From NCBI GenBank assembly GCA_963736175.1, contig CAVTNU010000032.1:1-64000 (forward strand): 64,000 nucleotides of DNA, given 5' to 3'. Source of the stretch: Rhodoblastus sp963736175 (GTDB lineage: Bacteria > Pseudomonadota > Alphaproteobacteria > Rhizobiales > Beijerinckiaceae). Of this stretch, positions 61,834 to 64,000 are shown piece after piece. The position numbers and the translations under genes are program-made. Position 1 is the stretch's first letter. Each line of letters starts with the position of its first letter. Under the pieces are notes generated by a model. That model saw nothing but the letters and a program-made list of their open reading frames with translations. It did no database searches and was not told the DNA's origin.

Positions 61834-62640
61834 ATGGACCGCTTGTCGCTCTTTCGCCGCTACTATCATGACTGGCTTTATTGCTTGCGCTTCTTTTCGC
61901 GCTTGCCGGCGCCCCAAGGCGACGGCGAGGTCGGCCCCTATGACGCGGCCCGGTTGCCGGACGCCATTTATATGGCCCCCGCCGCCGGCCTGACGATCGG
62001 CGTCTTGAGGGCCACGGTTCTTGGCGTAATGTTGGGGCTGGGCCTGCCGTCCTTCCTGGCCGCGGGCTTGGCGGTCGGCGCCGGCGTCGCCGCAAGCGGC
62101 GCCATGCATGAAGACGGGTTGGCCGATGTCGCCGACGGCTTTGGCGGCGGCGCGAGCGTCGAAGGCAAGCTCGAAATCATGCGCGACAGCGCCATCGGCG
62201 CATTCGGCGCCTGCGCGCTGATCCTGTCGCTGCTGTTGCGCATCGGCGCGCTGGCGGCTTTGGCTCAGCATGGGGCGCTGGCCGCCGCGGTGGTTCTCGC
62301 CGCCGGCGCCGGCGTCTCCCGCGCCGCCTGTCTGGCTCCGCTGGTTCTCTTGCCGCCTGCGCGTCAGGACGGAGCGGGGCGGGCTGTCGGAACATTGCCG
62401 ATGACGCAGGCGGCCGCGGCCTTTCGTTTGGCGTTGCTCTTCGCCTTCGCGCCGGCGCTGGCGGGGGCGGGTTTCGGGCGTTGCCTTGTCGCGGCGATCG
62501 TGGTCAGCACCGGAACGCTCGGCGTCGTCGCGCTCGCACGGTGGCAGATCGAGGGCCAGACCGGCGACGTCGCCGGCGCTACGCAGCAAGTCGCTGAAAT
62601 TCTTTTTCTTTTAGTCTTCGCAGCAGGCGCAGGCGCGTGA
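61834..62640 (+). CDS. cobS: Adenosylcobinamide-GDP ribazoletransferase
   Basis: The 268-residue integral membrane protein has the diagnostic MHEDGLADVADGFGGG (metal-binding) and KLEIMRDSAIGAFG blocks, with several TM helices. It joins alpha-ribazole to adenosylcobinamide-GDP, the last step of coenzyme B12 assembly. The product could supply EutBC (47341-49504). Its stop overlaps the DUF1289 start (GTGA). Confidence 0.93.
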   Translation: MDRLSLFRRYYHDWLYCLRFFSRLPAPQGDGEVGPYDAARLPDAIYMAPAAGLTIGVLRATVLGVMLGLGLPSFLAAGLAVGAGVAASGAMHEDGLADVADGFGGGASVEGKLEIMRDSAIGAFGACALILSLLLRIGALAALAQHGALAAAVVLAAGAGVSRAACLAPLVLLPPARQDGAGRAVGTLPMTQAAAAFRLALLFAFAPALAGAGFGRCLVAAIVVSTGTLGVVALARWQIEGQTGDVAGATQQVAEILFLLVFAAGAGA

Positions 62641-62879
62641 GCGGGCGTCCGCCGCCGCCGGTTTCCAGCCCCTGCGTCGGCGTATGCCGGATCGAGCCGC
62701 AAACCGGGTTGTGCCTGGGCTGCGCCCGCACGATCGAGGAAATCGCCGCTTGGGGCGCGATGGGCGAGGGCGACAGAGCGATGGTGACGGCGCGTCTCAA
62801 AAGGCGAAAATCATCGGGCGCGAAGGACTTGGCCGACAACTTCCATAACGACGGAAAACGCCCGACAGGAAAGGCTTGA
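62637..62879 (+). CDS. DUF1289-family protein
   Basis: The 80-residue protein begins with a GTG overlapping the cobS stop and carries SPCVGVCRIEPQTGLCLGCART, the DUF1289 motif with four conserved cysteines that probably bind a metal or cluster. The tail is basic. The gene is often paired with cobS or oxidoreductase genes in alphaproteobacteria. Function unknown. Confidence 0.85.
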   Translation: MSGRPPPPVSSPCVGVCRIEPQTGLCLGCARTIEEIAAWGAMGEGDRAMVTARLKRRKSSGAKDLADNFHNDGKRPTGKA

Positions 62880-62933
62880 CGCTGCATGCGCGCCGACGCA
62901 TCGTCTGGCGCATAGCCTACTAGAGGACTTGCA

Positions 62934-63383
62934 ATGGGCGCGGCGGGCAAGCTTGTTTTTTTCTGGGCGGCGGCGGCTTGCTGCCTGTCGGTCGAATTGG
63001 CGCAAGCGCGTCCGCTATCGCCAGCGGAAGAGCGGACCATACCCTACAGCGGCGACTTGCCGGCTTGCGATTCTTCCGGCGTCCTTAATCTGATGTCCTG
63101 GCGAGTGTCGCGCCGGGAGTGGCGTTTTTGGGATTCGCCGCTGGAAATCGTTTCCTACGGCCAAGTCCGCGAGATCGGCTATCGCAGCAACGGCGCCGAT
63201 TTCATTCCACGCCGCTATTGCGCGGCGCAAGCTGTTTTCAGCGACGGGCGCGTACGCGACGTCATTTATAACCTGATCGAGGGTGGCGGTTTTATCGGCG
63301 TCGGCTACGGACTTGAATGGTGCGTCGTCGGTCTTGACCGCGAATACAACTTCGCGCCCGCCTGCAAAGCCGCCGGGCCATAG
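62934..63383 (+). CDS. Small exported protein, unknown
   Basis: The 149-residue product has a signal segment (LVFFWAAAACCLSVELAQA) and a mature domain with LPACDSS, RRYCAAQAVFSDGRVRDVIYNL and GLEWCVVGLDR, four cysteines likely forming disulfides. The pattern recurs in hypothetical proteins of rhizobia and methylotrophs; I know no function. It lies between DUF1289 and the RNase T2 gene on the same strand. Confidence 0.7.
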   Translation: MGAAGKLVFFWAAAACCLSVELAQARPLSPAEERTIPYSGDLPACDSSGVLNLMSWRVSRREWRFWDSPLEIVSYGQVREIGYRSNGADFIPRRYCAAQAVFSDGRVRDVIYNLIEGGGFIGVGYGLEWCVVGLDREYNFAPACKAAGP

Positions 63384-63439
63384 AATGTTCATCGCCGCTG
63401 AGGCCTGAAGCAACAATAATGACATGACGGGAGAAAATC

Positions 63440-64000
63440 TTGAAATTCTCGTTTCGACCAGCCGTCCGTCCGGCCTTTGTCGCCACGGCCATTCTGACTT
63501 CGGTTTTTTCCAGCCAGCCGTCTTTCGCGGCTTCAGACTGTATTCTGGATAATTGCGCCGATCGTCGGCCGCTCGCTGCGCCGCAAGACGCTCCGCAAGA
63601 CTCGCCGCAGCAGGCGCCGGACGCCGCTGTCGCGCCCGCTCAGCCGGCGCGCAACTACGGCGGCTACGGCTACGGTTATGGCGGACGCGACCGTATCGGG
63701 CCGCGTGGCGCTTCGGCCCCCGGCGATTTCGATTTCTACGTTTTGGCGCTTTCCTGGTCGCCCGGCTTCTGCGCCACCGGCGGCGCCGCCAAATCGCGCA
63801 ATCAATGCGCGTCGGGCGCGCGCCTTGGTTTTGTCGTGCATGGGCTTTGGCCGCAGTACGAGCGCGGCTTTCCGTCCGACTGCGCTTCCGGCGGCTATGT
63901 CTCGAGCCTGGCGCTGGCGAGCGCGCGCGGCTTGTTCCCGGATCCGGGTCTGGCGCGTTACGAATGGCGGAAGCACGGAACCTGTTCGGGCAAAAGCCCG
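63440..64000 (+). CDS. Ribonuclease T2-family enzyme, 5' part
   Basis: The frame runs off the right edge. It begins with TTG at 63440, preceded by GGGAGA, and has a signal peptide (AFVATAILTSVFSSQPSFA), a Pro/Gln then Gly/Tyr-rich linker, then the T2 fold: LALSWSPGFC, the first active-site segment FVVHGLWPQYERGFP (His near residue 134) and the second EWRKHGTCSG. T2 RNases are secreted acid endoribonucleases; bacterial ones are periplasmic. The alternative ATG at 63424 is in another frame. Confidence 0.85.
   Translation, partial: MKFSFRPAVRPAFVATAILTSVFSSQPSFAASDCILDNCADRRPLAAPQDAPQDSPQQAPDAAVAPAQPARNYGGYGYGYGGRDRIGPRGASAPGDFDFYVLALSWSPGFCATGGAAKSRNQCASGARLGFVVHGLWPQYERGFPSDCASGGYVSSLALASARGLFPDPGLARYEWRKHGTCSGKSP

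Overview
The window reads as a GC-rich alphaproteobacterial chromosome, probably Hyphomicrobiales (Rhizobiales). The clues are the block rplU-rpmA-GNAT-obgE-proB, an IalB-family protein, a BigR/SqrR-type ArsR repressor, and cobS next to a DUF1289 gene. The metabolic content (oxygen-sensitive benzoyl-CoA reductase, several ferredoxin-linked 2-oxoacid oxidoreductases, a ferritin-like protein) points to a facultative anaerobe that degrades aromatics, perhaps a purple non-sulfur phototroph. The genus is inference.

Layout. 1-2.1 kb: the 3' end of a giant MBG/YDG-repeat exported protein overlapping an IalB-family gene. 2.2-7.6 kb: a sulfide/persulfide-type regulon (YgaP-like membrane protein, RND permease, adaptor, ArsR repressor, rhodanese) with two matching operator/promoter sites. 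7.7-10.2 kb: a LysR regulator and a GH15 glucoamylase. 10.3-19.1 kb: two minus-strand operons of ferredoxin-dependent 2-oxoacid oxidoreductases (iorA, iorB fused to a korD-like ferredoxin, korA, korB, korC; and a second korAB with a ferritin-like gene). 19.3-27.2 kb: a divergent Thauera-type benzoyl-CoA operon (had, oah, dch, bcrC, bcrB, bcrA, bcrD, ferredoxin). The oxidoreductases are the obvious source of reduced ferredoxin for the reductase.

27.2-43.8 kb is accessory DNA. Two IS5-type copies with matching translations and equal length (935 bp) lie in inverted orientation at 28.0 and 38.5 kb, and a different IS5-family element sits at 29.3 kb. Between them is an unrecognised cluster of exported, membrane and TPR proteins (30.9-38.2 kb), including a 1101-residue protein with an internally duplicated domain. 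One IS copy splits an M15 peptidase gene, and the 29.3-kb element splits an already decayed gene. Further exported proteins follow: DUF4424, two unknowns and a metzincin-like protease.

44.3-49.5 kb: a LysR/TDT-transporter divergon, a folD remnant, ethanolamine ammonia-lyase (eutBC) and a vapC remnant. 50-54.4 kb: tRNA-Ser(CGA) and the core block rplU, rpmA, GNAT, obgE, proB. 54.7-58.2 kb: a PAS-GGDEF-EAL protein and a beta-hydroxyacid dehydrogenase. 58.3-60.3 kb: a bufferin-type RiPP cluster (DUF2282 precursor, DUF692, DUF2063). The window ends with an FmdB zinc ribbon, a periplasmic solute-binding protein, cobS, DUF1289, a small exported protein and the 5' part of an RNase T2 gene.

Several otherwise well-preserved genes (RND permease, korC, proB) carry a single one-base frameshift, two of them in homopolymers. 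Assembly error should be excluded before calling them pseudogenes.
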